Shown piece by piece: positions 63,407 through 64,000 of a stretch of 64,000 nucleotides of DNA; the first letter of the stretch is position 1; every line of letters begins with the position of its first letter. Both the position numbers and the translations under genes were made by a program. A model generated the notes under the pieces. The model saw only the letters and a program-made list of their open reading frames with translations. It ran no database searches and was not told the DNA's origin. The DNA is from Segatella paludivivens DSM 17968 = JCM 13650. GTDB lineage: Bacteria; Bacteroidota; Bacteroidia; Bacteroidales; Bacteroidaceae. The stretch lies in assembly GCF_000373185.1 (NCBI RefSeq), contig NZ_KB890627.1, positions 142,327-206,326 of the forward strand, written 5' to 3'.

Positions 63407-64000
63407 TTATCTTATTATATAGACCAGCGACACGGAAAGTCCCACCGGACCTACATAGTCCCTACCCTTTGTATATTCAAGGTAGCCATAAGTTCCCTCA
63501 CGGTAGTGGCGGTAGCGCAGATGCAGGTAGCCAGCGGAAAGGGAGGTATCTATGCCCCAATGGGGAGAGAGAATCTTATGGAAGCCGAAAGTGAGTCCGG
63601 CACCGTTGAAGTTACCTTCGGCACGATGACGGGTAAGACGAAAAACGGGAATGCGGTTTAAATTGAAACCTCCATGAATGCCGAAGACTCCAATGTAGGG
63701 ACCATTGAAGACCTTACGGAACCAATGGCGGGCTTCGTACTGAACAGACCAGTTCTTCCACTTCCGGTTGCCATCGTAAGAGATGGGACAGTAGGTGGAA
63801 CTGACACTCAGGGTAAGGGTGCTGTCGAGGCGGACCTCGGAACCCAGGGATGGAATGCATAATGCATCATAGAGCAGATTGGACTTCAGAGCGACGTATT
63901 GCGCGTGAAGGCGCAATGACGAAAGGGATACCAATAAAACCAAAAATGACTTTAATATAATATCACTAATTCTAAAATTCGTACTATGAAATTTTAATTT
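63407..64000 (-). CDS. DUF3575 family outer-membrane protein (5' end uncertain)
   Basis: The frame gives a beta-barrel-type protein with QYVALKSNLLYDALCIPSLGSEVRL, WKNWSVQYEARHWFRKVFNGPYIGVFGIHGGFN, GFHKILSPHWGIDTSLSAGYLHLRYRHY and the end VGLSVSLVYIIR, all typical of DUF3575. A signal peptide ends at LRLHAQ. The only start in the window is a TTG at 63943, but the frame stays open without a stop to base 64000, so the true start may lie outside. DUF3575 and DUF3868 genes usually occur together at the head of fimbrial operons, as here. Confidence 0.8.
   Translation of the reverse strand, partial: KLKFHSTNFRISDIILKSFLVLLVSLSSLRLHAQYVALKSNLLYDALCIPSLGSEVRLDSTLTLSVSSTYCPISYDGNRKWKNWSVQYEARHWFRKVFNGPYIGVFGIHGGFNLNRIPVFRLTRHRAEGNFNGAGLTFGFHKILSPHWGIDTSLSAGYLHLRYRHYREGTYGYLEYTKGRDYVGPVGLSVSLVYIIR

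Overview
The window looks like a chromosomal stretch from a Bacteroidales bacterium, most likely Prevotella/Segatella-like. This is inferred from AT-rich DNA, SusC/SusD pairs, a one-protein hybrid two-component system, Mfa/Fim-type fimbriae, DUF5686, DUF4230, DUF3575 and DUF3868 families, and promoters with the Bacteroidetes signature (TTTG, about 19-21 bases, then TAnnTTTG). No rRNA, tRNA, CRISPR array, phage or insertion-sequence transposase was found.

Layout. 1-3.9 kb: end of a membrane phospholipid-type transferase, a HAD phosphatase and a DUF5686 outer-membrane protein. 4-16 kb: an orphan LuxR response regulator, a LacI regulator with a self-operator, then a hybrid two-component system followed by a GH31 and GH2 glycosidase pair. 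16-22.6 kb: an AraC regulator divergent from a lipoprotein adaptor/RND pump/TolC operon. 22.7-24.3 kb: a candidate small RNA and two DUF4230 genes. 24.6-28.9 kb: a magnesium P-type ATPase (mgtA) with a short leader peptide and switchable leader RNA, then an OprB-like porin. 28.9-30 kb: gene-free, repeat-rich DNA. 30-39.6 kb: a pectin utilisation locus (GH28-GH105 fusion, SusC, SusD, DUF5123-type lipoprotein). 39.9-41.4 kb: a small RNA candidate, an ECF sigma factor and rpe. 41.8-48.6 kb: a complete trp operon in the order D-C-F-A-B-E-G behind a classical Trp-codon attenuator. 48.6-54.5 kb: UDP-galactopyranose mutase, a GH115 alpha-glucuronidase, a small heat-shock protein and a homocysteine S-methyltransferase with a structured leader RNA. 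54.5-56.1 kb: a second repeat-rich gap related to the first. 56.1-64 kb: a six-gene fimbrial operon on the minus strand with two large tip-like subunits ending in C-type-lectin-like domains.

The most interesting signals are RNA-level. The mgtA leader encodes an 18-residue peptide starting M-N-D-D-P-Y-P, and its stop codon overlaps one arm of a hairpin that competes with sequestration of the mgtA ribosome binding site. This would be a Bacteroidetes counterpart, with unrelated sequence, of the enterobacterial MgtL mechanism. Other candidates are an alternative-hairpin leader before the homocysteine methyltransferase, two promoter-to-terminator small RNA units, two homologous inverted-repeat elements in the gene-free gaps, and fimbrial tip C-termini resembling variable regions of diversity-generating retroelements.

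The trp leader, trp enzymes, glycosidases, transporters and most regulators are assigned with high confidence from diagnostic motifs. RNA structures were paired by eye, not folded by software.
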